DNA from: Candidatus Nanohalococcus occultus
Lineage (GTDB): Archaea > Nanohalarchaeota > Nanosalinia > Nanosalinales > Nanosalinaceae
Length of the DNA: 64,000 nucleotides
Direction: 5' to 3'
Assembly (NCBI RefSeq): GCF_029207735.1
Contig: NZ_CP104395.1
Span: forward strand, 186,001 to 250,000
Positions 22,726 to 32,069 of this stretch are shown here, piece by piece (the first letter of the stretch is position 1; every line of letters begins with the position of its first letter). A model generated the notes under the pieces. That model was not told the origin of the DNA, made no database searches, and saw only the letters and a program-made list of their open reading frames with translations. Both the position numbers and the translations under genes were made by a program.

Positions 22726-24051
22726 ATGAACCGAGTGAAAACCATTTTTCTAACAGCTTTCATTTTAACACTGGCTACAGCAGGATCTGCCGAAAGCTTC
22801 GGCGACGGCACATCCGCCCAGCCAAACGTCACAGATCTCAGTATATACCGTGTGACGGACTTAAACTCGGCGGAAAAGGAAACCGGCGGCCGATTAGTTG
22901 ATTCAGGCCTGAACAAAACCTTCAGGATCGATCAAAACAGCTCAGAACAGTACCGTTTCAGCTTCGAGATCGAGAACACCGGTTCTTCTGCTTGGGATCT
23001 ACAGCCTGCCGATGAACTGTTCCATGATAACCTGAGCAGCGCCTGGACCATAGACAAGGCATGGTACAACATATCACAGGACTACGATGGCGGAACGTTT
23101 TCCAGCCAGCAGCTAAGCTGGGACACTGATCAGGACGGTTCTCCGGGAACGCTAGGAGCTACCGAGACAATGTATGCGAAGTATCTCGTAACTATAGATG
23201 AAAACCGGTACAACCGCTCACAGTATTTCCGGGTTAACGATACCTCTGAGAACGCCGGGAGCTTCGATAACCACCGCATACAGGTCAGTGACCTCGGGAA
23301 ACTCGAAGTCAACATGACAGAGCCGGCGAACGGAACAATAATCAGAAAAGACAGGACCTTCCTTGTTAATGCCACGGTAAGTTGTACTCAGGGCGACTGC
23401 GGGACTGTAAAAGCCACGCCTCGTTATAATCAGTCAGGATCCACTACGGAAACCGTCGTTCCTACGAGCGGAACACCTTTCAACAGCACTAATCGGTTGA
23501 AAACATGTAGTAACTCGCTTAAATCCGGTCAATCGTGTAACGTAAACTTCTATGTCAACGCATCCGGTCCTGATCCAAGCTACCACAAACTCGATGTAAA
23601 CGCATCCTCAGATCTTTCACTTCCAGGAAACGACTCGAAAGACTCTGAGGTCAGCATTGAAACTGTTATACTGTTCGATCTTAACTGGAGTACGGTAAGT
23701 TTCGGATCTGTGTCTCCAGGAGCGGAAAACATCTCTGCGCAGGGAAACAACGATAGAACGTACAATATAACTGTCGATACGGACAGCATAAGCATAGATA
23801 ACATGTGGGTAAGAGCCACAGATCTCCAGTCCACGCAACAAGACTACAGTATTGCGGCTGAAAACATTAGTTACTCGCTTAAAAACGATATAACGACAGA
23901 AAAGTTTCTTTCGAATAGTTACCGGGTTTTAAAATCAAGTATATCTCCGGGCGCGGTTTTCTCAACTTACTACTGGCTTGATGTCCCGAGAGGAATATAC
24001 AATGGAGGTTATCAGGGATCAATCTATTTCAAGGCCAACGCATCCTCCTGA
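22726..24051 (+). CDS. Secreted surface protein with many N-glycosylation sequons
   Basis: A 441-residue protein with a signal peptide (VKTIFLTAFILTLATAGSAES) and a long beta-rich exterior with many Asn-X-Ser/Thr sites (for example NVT, NKT, NSS, NLS, NIS, NRS) and two Cys pairs (CTQGDC, CSNSLKSGQSC). There is no C-terminal membrane segment, so it is either released or held by partners. Ig-like or CARDB-like repeats are plausible from phrases such as LEVNMTEPANGTII but not proven. TATA-like GCATTTAT is 28 nt before the ATG. It starts a cluster of three cotranscribed envelope genes. Confidence 0.72.
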   Translation: MNRVKTIFLTAFILTLATAGSAESFGDGTSAQPNVTDLSIYRVTDLNSAEKETGGRLVDSGLNKTFRIDQNSSEQYRFSFEIENTGSSAWDLQPADELFHDNLSSAWTIDKAWYNISQDYDGGTFSSQQLSWDTDQDGSPGTLGATETMYAKYLVTIDENRYNRSQYFRVNDTSENAGSFDNHRIQVSDLGKLEVNMTEPANGTIIRKDRTFLVNATVSCTQGDCGTVKATPRYNQSGSTTETVVPTSGTPFNSTNRLKTCSNSLKSGQSCNVNFYVNASGPDPSYHKLDVNASSDLSLPGNDSKDSEVSIETVILFDLNWSTVSFGSVSPGAENISAQGNNDRTYNITVDTDSISIDNMWVRATDLQSTQQDYSIAAENISYSLKNDITTEKFLSNSYRVLKSSISPGAVFSTYYWLDVPRGIYNGGYQGSIYFKANASS

Positions 24052-24056
24052 TACTT

Positions 24057-24698
24057 GTGTTTATGGTTCCAATGACCACTGCTTACTCGTTCGGAGCTTT
24101 GGCAACAGATACTTCGAAGACTACGGATGGGAACGTCAGCTTCCGGATTGGATTGTTAAACGCTGGAAATGACACGCTTGAAATCGATATGGGTCACCGG
24201 GGTCTTGAAAACGGAGAAATCCATTTTCCCAACCGGATTAGGTTGGAGCCATCTGAGGTATCCTCTGAGTCAAGAACTGGCTGGATCAGTGTCGGACCGG
24301 ATCGGTACGTCAAACCGCGGTGGATAAACTTCTATGTAGAGACCACTGATTCCTCGGACGATGAGTTCAGCGTCCTGGCTGAAGCCAGGAAACCTGGTAT
24401 ATCATCGGCTCAGATCGCCCCAAGGATAGTACAGGTACGTGAGTTCGCATACACTCTGGATTATACGGAAGAAAGATTTTCGAAAGGCGAGCAGGACTCT
24501 CAGAACGCTCCGGAGCTTTTCCAGTTAGAAAGCCAGCAGGATGAACAAAATAAATCAGAAAGAGATAAACAGAATGTGATCATCGGAACTCAGAGAACTG
24601 AGAGTAAAAACGAGGGCGAAAACGGTAGCGGTGTCGCCACACCGGTGCTTTTAGCCATCGCCGCAGTCTCAATTATCTATCTGTGGAGGAGTCTATGA
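24057..24698 (+). CDS. Surface protein with C-terminal sorting-like anchor; non-ATG start
   Basis: A 213-residue exported protein with a truncated-looking signal peptide. From the GTG at 24057 it reads MFMVPMTTAYS; hydrophobic in-frame codons (RILLILV) continue upstream but no ATG, GTG or TTG occurs before the in-frame stop at 23979-23981. Either a non-canonical start is used or translation re-initiates at this GTG, 5 nt after the previous stop. The C-terminus is Glu/Gln/Lys-rich and ends GSGVATPVLLAIAAVSIIYLWRSL (a 16-residue hydrophobic helix then Arg), resembling archaeosortase-type sorting tails. Its stop overlaps the next ATG by 4 nt. Confidence 0.6.
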   Translation: MFMVPMTTAYSFGALATDTSKTTDGNVSFRIGLLNAGNDTLEIDMGHRGLENGEIHFPNRIRLEPSEVSSESRTGWISVGPDRYVKPRWINFYVETTDSSDDEFSVLAEARKPGISSAQIAPRIVQVREFAYTLDYTEERFSKGEQDSQNAPELFQLESQQDEQNKSERDKQNVIIGTQRTESKNEGENGSGVATPVLLAIAAVSIIYLWRSL

Positions 24699-26890
24699 GA
24701 AGATACCTTCTGCTCACAGCTCTGATAGCACTCACTACAGCAGGTACAGCGGTACAGACCTATAGCTTTGATACGTACAACGACGGGGTTCAAACAAATG
24801 TATTTGAAGACTCCGAGAACATAACTTTCAGATTAAACGTCTCAGACAACCAGGATTACAATATAACTGTCTTGGATCCTTCCGGAGATTCTTTAGCGAT
24901 TGATCAGCCGATGGAGCAAGTAAGTTCGGGGTACTACAAGATTTATGAGTTCAACCAGGTTCTGAATGATCCTGAACCTGGTGACTGGAGCTTCTATGTT
25001 AATATGACTATAAGTGAAGAACAGAAACTGGCCTCGAGAGGTTTCCATGTTGCTTCCGATACTCCTGGGATCTATGAGTTGGAAAGACAGGAGTTTGTGA
25101 GAGAAGGAGAGCAGGGAACGGTTACCGCAAAGATTACAGATACTGGAGACGATCTTGACAGTATTGAAATCCAGGGTCCGGATCAAACTTACGGTATGAG
25201 CAAGGTTGAAGATGGCTCTGATTTCGACACTTATCGGACTCAAGTCGATGTCGATGAGGTGGATGAAAACGTCTTTAGCTTGAATGCGGCTGATTCAGGT
25301 GGTAGAAATGTTCAAAGACAGTTTTCGGTCTACGGGTACCGGAACGATGAGAAATCGACGTCCGTCGATGTATCTGTGAATGATTCATGTCTGGTGGTTA
25401 TGGAAAACTTCTATGCTCCGAAAAACGGCACGTTGTTCATAGGAGAGGTAGGATACTTCACAGCGGAACTTGCCAACAAGGGAAGTGTATCGGCTAACGT
25501 CACGGTAAACGGGATTAATGTAACTTATGAGGGCGATAATCGCTGGGAGGAAGGAGATCCGATCGGCCCTCAGATACAGAGCTTTGGCTCCCAAAACTAC
25601 ACGGGTGTGATGGAAGGCGAGCAGGCAATTTACAACCGTCAGTTCACCAACTCGACTACCTCGGGCTGGTACACCGGCCGTACAAGCTACAGTGCTGACT
25701 GCTACTTCAATGGAGAGAAGCATAACATTTCGGCGGAAAAAGAGGTAGTATTCAGCGTTGTCAATGCTTCTGGAGGGGTCTCCAAATCAGGAAACGAGTC
25801 AACCAACCAGACGATCGCAAGCAACGCATCAACGGTTTCTGATAAGTCAACAAATCTAACTTACCCGAGCAACGTTTCCGATGTATCAACCGAGGATACC
25901 AACCAGACCTTGGAAAGAGAGGCCAATCAGACCGGTGAGACAGGTCAGAACGTGGAAGGTGACAACGCACAGCCCGGGGTAACTCCTGAGCCAGAGCCGG
26001 AGCCTGAACCCGAGCCTACGCCGATGCTCAGCCTTGATATGGAGTCGGTCAAATCCAGCTACAGAACCGCCCGTGGAGGAACTATACGGGCAAATATATC
26101 GCTGACGAATGAGGGGAACGAGCCGTTGTCCGATCTAACCGTCTCACCTCAGATACAGAAGTTTAGAGAGGACTGGCAGGCAAGTGATGCCGGGGTTGCC
26201 GGCCTCGAGGTCAACCAGACGGTCTACCGGGAGATAATTGTACAGCCCCCGGTATCAACAGATCCAGGTCTGTATGTTGTACCGATTATCGGCTCGAACC
26301 CTGAAAGAGAGCTTGACCTGGATTACTTTACAGTCGAAATCACAGAGGAGGTTGAGAACCGCTCGAATATGGAGATTGTTGAAGCACCGAGCAGCTTGAA
26401 CGTCCGGCAGAACACTTCTACAAGCCTTCCAATTCTTATCAGGAATACAGGGGACACGCCGCTTACGAATGTAACAGGGAGTTTCCAGAACCTCGATCAG
26501 TGTGGTGCCGCGAGAGTGGGGAGTATAGACCGGATTCCGACAAACGGATCGGCGTCACTCGATGTACGCTTCGATGCCGCAGAGACCACACAGAGCTGTA
26601 ACACTACTCTGATCTTATCCTCGGAGGAGGGAAGCTTCAGTTTCTCAAGAGTCAACTTCACTGTTCGCCCGGAACAGGGACTGCTTCCAGAACAGTATCG
26701 GGTTCCATTTATCGCGACAGCATGGACCTTACTTCTAGCAGCATTCGCAGTGATGAGAAGCCGGTACCATCCGGACTCAGTCGTGTTTAAAGCACCCTTT
26801 GTACTGATTGTCGCGGGCGAGGCGTTGATCTTCCTTTACCTGACCGCTGACTACTACCAGTTAGCTCAACTTTCCTTCCTGCCGTTCTGA
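24695..26890 (+). CDS. Large anchored surface protein with Pro-Glu linker
   Basis: A 731-residue protein with a signal peptide (MRRYLLLTALIALTTAGTA), beta-sandwich-like external repeats of the CARDB/NEW3 type (for example ISLTNEGNEPLSDLTV and LIRNTGDTPLTNVTG), about 20 N-glycosylation sequons, and a PEPEPEPEPTP linker near residue 440. The C-terminus has two membrane helices (IATAWTLLLAAFAV and APFVLIVAGEALIFLYL). The ATG at 24695 overlaps the preceding TGA; an in-frame GTG 12 nt upstream would break the signal peptide. The 3' end overlaps the convergent metalloprotease gene by 25 nt. Confidence 0.75.
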   Translation: MRRYLLLTALIALTTAGTAVQTYSFDTYNDGVQTNVFEDSENITFRLNVSDNQDYNITVLDPSGDSLAIDQPMEQVSSGYYKIYEFNQVLNDPEPGDWSFYVNMTISEEQKLASRGFHVASDTPGIYELERQEFVREGEQGTVTAKITDTGDDLDSIEIQGPDQTYGMSKVEDGSDFDTYRTQVDVDEVDENVFSLNAADSGGRNVQRQFSVYGYRNDEKSTSVDVSVNDSCLVVMENFYAPKNGTLFIGEVGYFTAELANKGSVSANVTVNGINVTYEGDNRWEEGDPIGPQIQSFGSQNYTGVMEGEQAIYNRQFTNSTTSGWYTGRTSYSADCYFNGEKHNISAEKEVVFSVVNASGGVSKSGNESTNQTIASNASTVSDKSTNLTYPSNVSDVSTEDTNQTLEREANQTGETGQNVEGDNAQPGVTPEPEPEPEPEPTPMLSLDMESVKSSYRTARGGTIRANISLTNEGNEPLSDLTVSPQIQKFREDWQASDAGVAGLEVNQTVYREIIVQPPVSTDPGLYVVPIIGSNPERELDLDYFTVEITEEVENRSNMEIVEAPSSLNVRQNTSTSLPILIRNTGDTPLTNVTGSFQNLDQCGAARVGSIDRIPTNGSASLDVRFDAAETTQSCNTTLILSSEEGSFSFSRVNFTVRPEQGLLPEQYRVPFIATAWTLLLAAFAVMRSRYHPDSVVFKAPFVLIVAGEALIFLYLTADYYQLAQLSFLPF

Positions 26891-27402
26891 GCTTCCTCCA
26901 GGAACTTGTAACTTGTTCCAAGGGTCCCTAGAACCAGGAGTCCGAGGAACGGCAGCTCCAGAGCTGAAAGGTTCAAGGCTCCTAACATGTTAGCGACATC
27001 GCCCTTGTACGTCACGCTCACCAGTATCGAGACCAACATTCCTCCGGCAAGATACTCAAGGAAACTAGTGTTTTCACCAACTCTCAGCCCAAACTCTCTC
27101 AACCCGAAGCCGGCTAGAAAAGTCGATAAGTATCCCGAAGCATAGAAAAACGCTAAGTTCTGTCTTGAAAGGTAACATAATGGCTCGACTTTACCGTAAA
27201 AACCTATCAACGCACTGAAACCCGGGGAAAAACGGTACATACAGCTCTGGAACTCCATCCAGGAAATATGTCCTAGTTCATGGATGAAAGGACCTAGAAG
27301 GAGGATGCCTGAAATAAAGAGAGCGGCCTCGATCACACGGGTTCCATACCTCGATCTTCGCTGTGAACTCTCCAGGTCTTTTACGTACTTGTCCGGATAC
27401 AT
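26866..27402 (-). CDS. Membrane metalloprotease-like protein (M50-like, HELGH)
   Basis: A 178-residue protein with about four membrane helices and a zinc-binding HExxH in GPFIHELGHISWM at the end of the first helix, as in site-2-protease-like peptidases. The usual second M50 motif (NxxPxxxLDG) is not present; KGDVANMLGAL could supply the third ligand. Its ATG follows directly after the stop of the acidic coiled-coil gene, making it the last gene of the MoxR/DUF58/VWA operon. A role in trimming or degrading membrane proteins handled by that module is inference. Confidence 0.75.
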   Translation of the reverse strand: MYPDKYVKDLESSQRRSRYGTRVIEAALFISGILLLGPFIHELGHISWMEFQSCMYRFSPGFSALIGFYGKVEPLCYLSRQNLAFFYASGYLSTFLAGFGLREFGLRVGENTSFLEYLAGGMLVSILVSVTYKGDVANMLGALNLSALELPFLGLLVLGTLGTSYKFLEEAQNGRKES

Positions 27403-29088
27403 CTAACCCAGCTCTTTTGCTACTTTCTCCGATGTTTCAATAAAGCCGTCTATGTCATCGATCGAAATACGGCCCATGTACTGGTCTTTGTGTAGTTTCT
27501 TGAATATCCGTGCTAGCTCCAGCATTTCCTCCGAGTTACTTTCCTCGTTCATCTCCTCGGCCAGTTCCTTGTACGTCATCTCCCGGTCGATCTCCAGTTT
27601 ACGCTCCAGGTACGCCTTCATGACATGAGCGGTCTTAATAGATGCCTCCTGGTCTCCAAGATCTTTATACTGTTCCAAGAGATCTCTGAGGTTTTCCGGG
27701 TTCAGTTTCGAGTCGTTTCCATCGTCCTCAGTCTTTGAACCAGGCATATAGCCTTTAAACTTCTGGCGCATCGAATCAATGTTTCGCCGGAAGTCAAACT
27801 TTTTTTCACTGTCATCTCCGCTGTCTTCAACGGCTTTAGCTCCCATAAGCATCTCGAGTTCTTCCTGAGCTTCTTCTTCGATCCTCTCAGCATCAATCTC
27901 CTCTTCTTCTTCTTCTTCCTCTTCATCGTCTTGAGGCTCTGAAATTTCCGCTTCTCCGTTTTTCTGGTCTCTCAATGCTGAAGCCAGTTTTTCAAGATCG
28001 GATGTACTTGACTGCTTTAACAGCTCTTCATCGAACTCCTTGCTTAATTCTTCTATTAGCTCGTCTCTCTTCCCTTTCTCGGCTTGTATCTGTTCAAGTT
28101 CTTCCAGACTAATCTCTGAAAGCTCTTCGGTTGAAAGATCGAGATCCATCTCTTCTGCGATCTCCTTTTTCCTCTCCAACTCCTCAGAGACATTTTCCTC
28201 TGTATCTGTCTTTTCTTCCGACTGCTCAGTTTTCTCTCTGTTTTTCGAGCTTTCTTCTACGGTTCCAGAGTTGTCTTCTTGATCTATATCTTTGTTCTCT
28301 TCAATTCCTTCCTCTATATTTTGTTCTGTTGTCTCAGAATCATTTTCGCGGTCTTTGTTTTCCGTTCCGTCTTCTTTAAAGGTTTCTTTTGGATCTTCCT
28401 CTTCTGTTGTTTTCTCTGGTTGTTTTGATTCTTTCTGTTCGATGGCATCGGCCAGATCATCCATTTCTTCGTCCATCTGGCTGTCAATTTTCTCAAGCTC
28501 TTCTTTCAGCTTCTGTTTGAACTCTTCATCTGTTCCCGTCTCGAAACCTCCTTTTTCCAGATCTGATTCTAGCTCTCCGAGATCATCTTCAAGTTTTTCC
28601 GCATCATCCGAGACTTTCTTGGCGTCCTCTCCGAGCTTTGATTTTTTAATCTCTTCTTCTATGGCTTTTTTCGCTGTCTTCCGGTCTTTAACAAGCTTTT
28701 CAGCTTCTTTAAGTTCCTTGAGTTTTTCCTTGGTGTAGGTCTTCTCTTCTAGGCGGTCGATTAGCTCGTCTACCGTACAGCCTACGAGTTTCAGCACTTC
28801 TTCCTGTGAGAGTTCGGTTTTCTCATCGTCGATCCTGTATTTTTCGAGGAGTTCTTCTACGTCGCCGAGATCTGCTTCCAACTCATCGAGCTGGCTCTCA
28901 ATACTTCGCTGGTTGATCTTGGATTCCAGGAATTTCTTGACGTTTTCCCGGTTTTTCCCGGCTTTCTCTCCTTCCATCAGCTTCTCAAGGTCTTCGGTCG
29001 ATAAATCTCTCTCCTCTACGAACTCTTTGATCTCTTCGTCGTCGGATTCGACCGCTTGAACGATTTCAGTTACGCTGATCTCTGCCAT
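27403..29088 (-). CDS. Very acidic coiled-coil protein in the MoxR/VWA operon
   Basis: A 561-residue soluble protein dominated by Glu, Lys, Asp and Ser, with long predicted coiled coil and low-complexity stretches including an uninterrupted DDEEEEEEEEEID run near residue 390. There is no membrane segment. The N-terminal 60 residues (MAEISVTEIVQAVESD...) and the C-terminal 150 (FRRNIDSMRQKFKGYMPG, then helical) look folded; the middle looks like an extended spacer. It lies 33 nt after the VWA gene and abuts the metalloprotease gene, an unusual addition to a MoxR-DUF58-VWA module. Possibly a scaffold; function unknown. Confidence 0.72.
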   Translation of the reverse strand: MAEISVTEIVQAVESDDEEIKEFVEERDLSTEDLEKLMEGEKAGKNRENVKKFLESKINQRSIESQLDELEADLGDVEELLEKYRIDDEKTELSQEEVLKLVGCTVDELIDRLEEKTYTKEKLKELKEAEKLVKDRKTAKKAIEEEIKKSKLGEDAKKVSDDAEKLEDDLGELESDLEKGGFETGTDEEFKQKLKEELEKIDSQMDEEMDDLADAIEQKESKQPEKTTEEEDPKETFKEDGTENKDRENDSETTEQNIEEGIEENKDIDQEDNSGTVEESSKNREKTEQSEEKTDTEENVSEELERKKEIAEEMDLDLSTEELSEISLEELEQIQAEKGKRDELIEELSKEFDEELLKQSSTSDLEKLASALRDQKNGEAEISEPQDDEEEEEEEEEIDAERIEEEAQEELEMLMGAKAVEDSGDDSEKKFDFRRNIDSMRQKFKGYMPGSKTEDDGNDSKLNPENLRDLLEQYKDLGDQEASIKTAHVMKAYLERKLEIDREMTYKELAEEMNEESNSEEMLELARIFKKLHKDQYMGRISIDDIDGFIETSEKVAKELG

Positions 29089-29121
29089 CCATGAAAACCT
29101 TTCGGCTGATTAAATATTACT

Positions 29122-30069
29122 TTACGGAAGTACGCTGTACTTCGTGTTTCCTAGAACCCATTCGAGCAACAGCAAAATAGCTGCTCCAATGATGAAAAAC
29201 GTTGAGATATCGGTTCTAGCCTCTGATTTTTCAAGATTGATCAACGCATCTTCCAGCGCCGAGCTGTTTGACGCTGTTGTAAACTCTCCGCCTGTGCTGT
29301 TTGAAATACTGCTTAGCTGCTCGACATCCAGGTTAGGGAATGCGGCCTGCGATGCGTTTTCCCCATCTATGATTTCATAGCGGTCAACTGACCGGTTCCG
29401 CTCACCTAATCCGATTGTATGAACGGTTACATTCTGCTCGTTTGCCAGTTTGATAGATTCGTTTATAGAGATTCCTGCGTTGTTCCGGCCGTCAGTTATC
29501 AGCACCACGGTCTTGTTTCTCTCATCGTCAAGCATTGAAGAAGAGACTGAGACCGCGCTACCGATCGCCGTTCCCGCACTTGAACCTATCTCAACGGAGT
29601 CAATGGCGTCAAATATCTCCGGACGAGTCCTCGTAGGAGATTGAACCTTATCAGCAGTACCAGCGAAGGATACGATCCCGATGCTGGACTGGTTTCCCAG
29701 CCGCCTTACAAACTTCTTCGATATATCCTTCGAGGCCTGGAAACGGGTCGGACGGATATCTGATTCAAGCATAGAGCTTGAAGAGTCAATGGCAAGTACG
29801 TAATCAGAGTCTGTATCCGACACTTCCTGTACGAGTACGGGGTTTGAAAGCCCGATCATCAGTAAGGTTAAAGCACCTAGCCGGGTGACCAACATCACGT
29901 GACTGGATTTCAGGAAATCCTTTCCTGCCACTTTCTGTAATGTCTCGTAGTTCCCGAACTTCATAGCTCGCTGCCGGTTCTTTTTCTTTGCTCCAATGTA
30001 AAACAGGATCGCCAGCCCGTTCAAAAGCAGTATGATGTTGGCGAACTGGTCTGTGAACACAAGTCTCAT
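29122..30069 (-). CDS. VWA-domain membrane protein (BatA/BatB-like)
   Basis: A 315-residue protein with two N-terminal helices, an external or peripheral von Willebrand factor A domain and a C-terminal helix (FFIIGAAILLLLEWVLG). The MIDAS metal site is visible as AIDSSSSM (DxSxS), with SSAGTAIGSAV and VVLITDGRNNAG as the other MIDAS loops. BatA-like VWA proteins occur with MoxR ATPases and DUF58 proteins in metal-dependent assembly or stress modules. It follows the DUF58 gene by 42 nt in the same operon. Confidence 0.9.
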   Translation of the reverse strand: MRLVFTDQFANIILLLNGLAILFYIGAKKKNRQRAMKFGNYETLQKVAGKDFLKSSHVMLVTRLGALTLLMIGLSNPVLVQEVSDTDSDYVLAIDSSSSMLESDIRPTRFQASKDISKKFVRRLGNQSSIGIVSFAGTADKVQSPTRTRPEIFDAIDSVEIGSSAGTAIGSAVSVSSSMLDDERNKTVVLITDGRNNAGISINESIKLANEQNVTVHTIGLGERNRSVDRYEIIDGENASQAAFPNLDVEQLSSISNSTGGEFTTASNSSALEDALINLEKSEARTDISTFFIIGAAILLLLEWVLGNTKYSVLP

Positions 30070-30111
30070 GTGAAGATCTCCGTCGGTTTTCTCGATTTCA
30101 TGTTTTTCATC

Positions 30112-30999
30112 CTACCAGCCTCCCTCGTTCTCATCGAAGAACTCCGCGAAAGACGCGGAGAAACTGTCTCTGGTATCGATTTTCAGGAAGGATGAGCCTC
30201 CGGCCTCGACACGTTCAGCTATCTCTTCTTCCTGTTTTGCGGCTTCTTTCTCGTATTCTTCCTTGATCTTCCCGGTATCAACAACCATGTTTTCGCCGGA
30301 ACCTGGTGCCTCGAAACGGATGTTTCCGGCTTCCGGCATCTTGTAATCCGTTCGATCCCGGACCATAATCGACATGACGTGTCTGAACTTCATCGAGGCC
30401 AGTTTCATCTTTGTCTGCCAGTCGCCCTCAACGTCTATGAAATCCGATACGATGAAAAGAGCGGTATCCTCTTTAATCTGTCCGATAGTCTCGTTTAACG
30501 CGTGTTCTAGATCGAAACTGTCTCCGTAGTACTCAAGAGTTGTCAGCTCCTTTAAAAACAAGTGGTAGCGATCCATTCCGCCTTGAGGGGTTAAAAACAA
30601 CTGTTCTTCGCCGAAGATTCCGAATCCGACGTCGATCGCCGCATCAAGTGATGCGTAAGCCAGTGCTGCCGCCACGATCGCTGCGTACTCACTTTTCAGT
30701 TTATCGGCGGTTCCGAACGTCATAGTCGAGCTACAGTCAACGATGATGAACGCATCCATGTTGATCTCTTCTTCGTACTGTTTTACGAACAGATCGGGTT
30801 TACCGGCTGAAATCTTCCAGTCAATCCTTGATGCATCATCGCTCGGTAAGTACTGTCTGAGACCTGAGAACTCGACTCCGGACGGCTGGTAATGTCTCTT
30901 GTATTTCAGAAGAAATCTGAACAGATCCGAGACTCTTTTGACCTCCGCATCCATTGACTGCTGGAGTTCTCTCTGGGAGATGACATCGTCCTGATCCAA
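30112..30999 (-). CDS. DUF58 protein (MoxR-associated, VWA-like)
   Basis: A 295-residue protein containing the DUF58 signature GLRQYLPSDDASRIDWKISAG, followed by a VWA-like fold with IIVDCSSTMTFG (DxSxT). DUF58 proteins are encoded with MoxR ATPases and are thought to be adaptor partners. The start codon lies 1 nt after the moxR stop, indicating strict co-expression. No N-terminal membrane helices are present, unlike many longer DUF58 proteins, so it is probably cytoplasmic. Confidence 0.9.
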   Translation of the reverse strand: MDQDDVISQRELQQSMDAEVKRVSDLFRFLLKYKRHYQPSGVEFSGLRQYLPSDDASRIDWKISAGKPDLFVKQYEEEINMDAFIIVDCSSTMTFGTADKLKSEYAAIVAAALAYASLDAAIDVGFGIFGEEQLFLTPQGGMDRYHLFLKELTTLEYYGDSFDLEHALNETIGQIKEDTALFIVSDFIDVEGDWQTKMKLASMKFRHVMSIMVRDRTDYKMPEAGNIRFEAPGSGENMVVDTGKIKEEYEKEAAKQEEEIAERVEAGGSSFLKIDTRDSFSASFAEFFDENEGGW

Positions 31000-31000
31000 C

Positions 31001-32011
31001 TTATCTCACCGGCACTCTGTCTACAATGTTTTCGATAACGTCCGCGACCTCCAGTCCTTTAGCCTCTCCCTCGTAGTTCAGAATGATTCTGTGGATGAAA
31101 ACATCGTGTACGACCGCACGGATATCCTCCGGGGTTACATAATGCCGGCCGTTGTACATCGCGTTCGCACGCCCTGCCAATGCCAGGTTAATCGATGCCC
31201 GTGGAGTACATCCCCAGTCAATGTAATCCGAGTACTCCATGTCGTAAACTTCAGGGTTTCTCGAGGCATCAACCAGGTCTACAATGTACTCTTTGATCTC
31301 CTGTTCTACCGTGACCGCCTTTGAAAACTCCTGTAAATTAAGAATATCTTCCTTGGAGACAACTTCCTCTACCGAGAAATCCTCTTCATCCATGACGTTT
31401 GCGTTCATGTCAATAATCTTCTGCTCGTTGTGTTTCTTCGGATAATCCAGGTAGATCTTGAAAAGGAAACGGTCGATCTGAGCCTCCGGCAAAGGATACG
31501 TACCTCCCTGCTCAACAGGGTTCTGCGTAGCCATCGTAAAGAACGGCTCCGGCAGGTGGAAGGTCTCATCTCCGATCGAAACCTTATGTTCTTGCATCGC
31601 CTCAAGCATCGCAGACTGAACCTTCGGCGGCGCACGGTTGATCTCATCTGCCAGAATGAAGTTACCGAAGATCGGCCCTTTCTCAACGTAGAAACCTTTA
31701 TCCTCGTTGTAAGCCTCCGTTCCTACAATGTCGGACGGCAGAAGATCCGGTGTGAACTGGATACGATGCATCTGCGTGTCCTTTACAACCCGGGATAACG
31801 TCTCAACAAGGAAAGACTTTCCAAGCCCCGGAACACCTTCCAGCAGAACGTTACCTCCTGCGACAATCGTAAGTATAATTTTATGGATAACATCTTCCTG
31901 ACCGATATAACCTTTCTGAATCTCTGCTTCAAACCTCTGGATAATCGCCTGCATCTCATCAGCTTTCGCAGCCATCTCCTCATCATCCAGATCTGCGTAC
32001 TTACTTGCCAT
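31001..32011 (-). CDS. MoxR-family AAA+ ATPase
   Basis: A 336-residue AAA+ chaperone-like ATPase. Walker A is EGVPGLGKSFLVE (near residue 60), Walker B is FILADEINRAPPKVQ, sensor 1 is MATQNPVEQGGTYPLPEAQIDRF, and the C-terminal lid contains SDYIDWGCTPRAS. MoxR ATPases assist maturation of metal- or VWA-dependent complexes. It is the first gene of the five-gene operon. An A/T-rich element (CGTTTTTTAT on the minus strand) lies about 33 nt upstream. Confidence 0.94.
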   Translation of the reverse strand: MASKYADLDDEEMAAKADEMQAIIQRFEAEIQKGYIGQEDVIHKIILTIVAGGNVLLEGVPGLGKSFLVETLSRVVKDTQMHRIQFTPDLLPSDIVGTEAYNEDKGFYVEKGPIFGNFILADEINRAPPKVQSAMLEAMQEHKVSIGDETFHLPEPFFTMATQNPVEQGGTYPLPEAQIDRFLFKIYLDYPKKHNEQKIIDMNANVMDEEDFSVEEVVSKEDILNLQEFSKAVTVEQEIKEYIVDLVDASRNPEVYDMEYSDYIDWGCTPRASINLALAGRANAMYNGRHYVTPEDIRAVVHDVFIHRIILNYEGEAKGLEVADVIENIVDRVPVR

Positions 32012-32069
32012 GTTCTCAAAAACAACTTCTACAAGCTCGGATAAAAAACGTTAGCAGTAAAACCCTGGA

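Noticed and set aside
27895-27935. A (CTT)n-type repeat that might be an unstable microsatellite or regulatory tract.
   Set aside because: It encodes the Glu run of the acidic coiled-coil protein in frame; composition explains it.
28040-28738. Long serine-rich frames opposite the acidic coiled-coil gene.
   Set aside because: Antisense of Glu/Lys codon-rich DNA reads as Ser/Phe/Leu repeats; these are codon-composition shadows.
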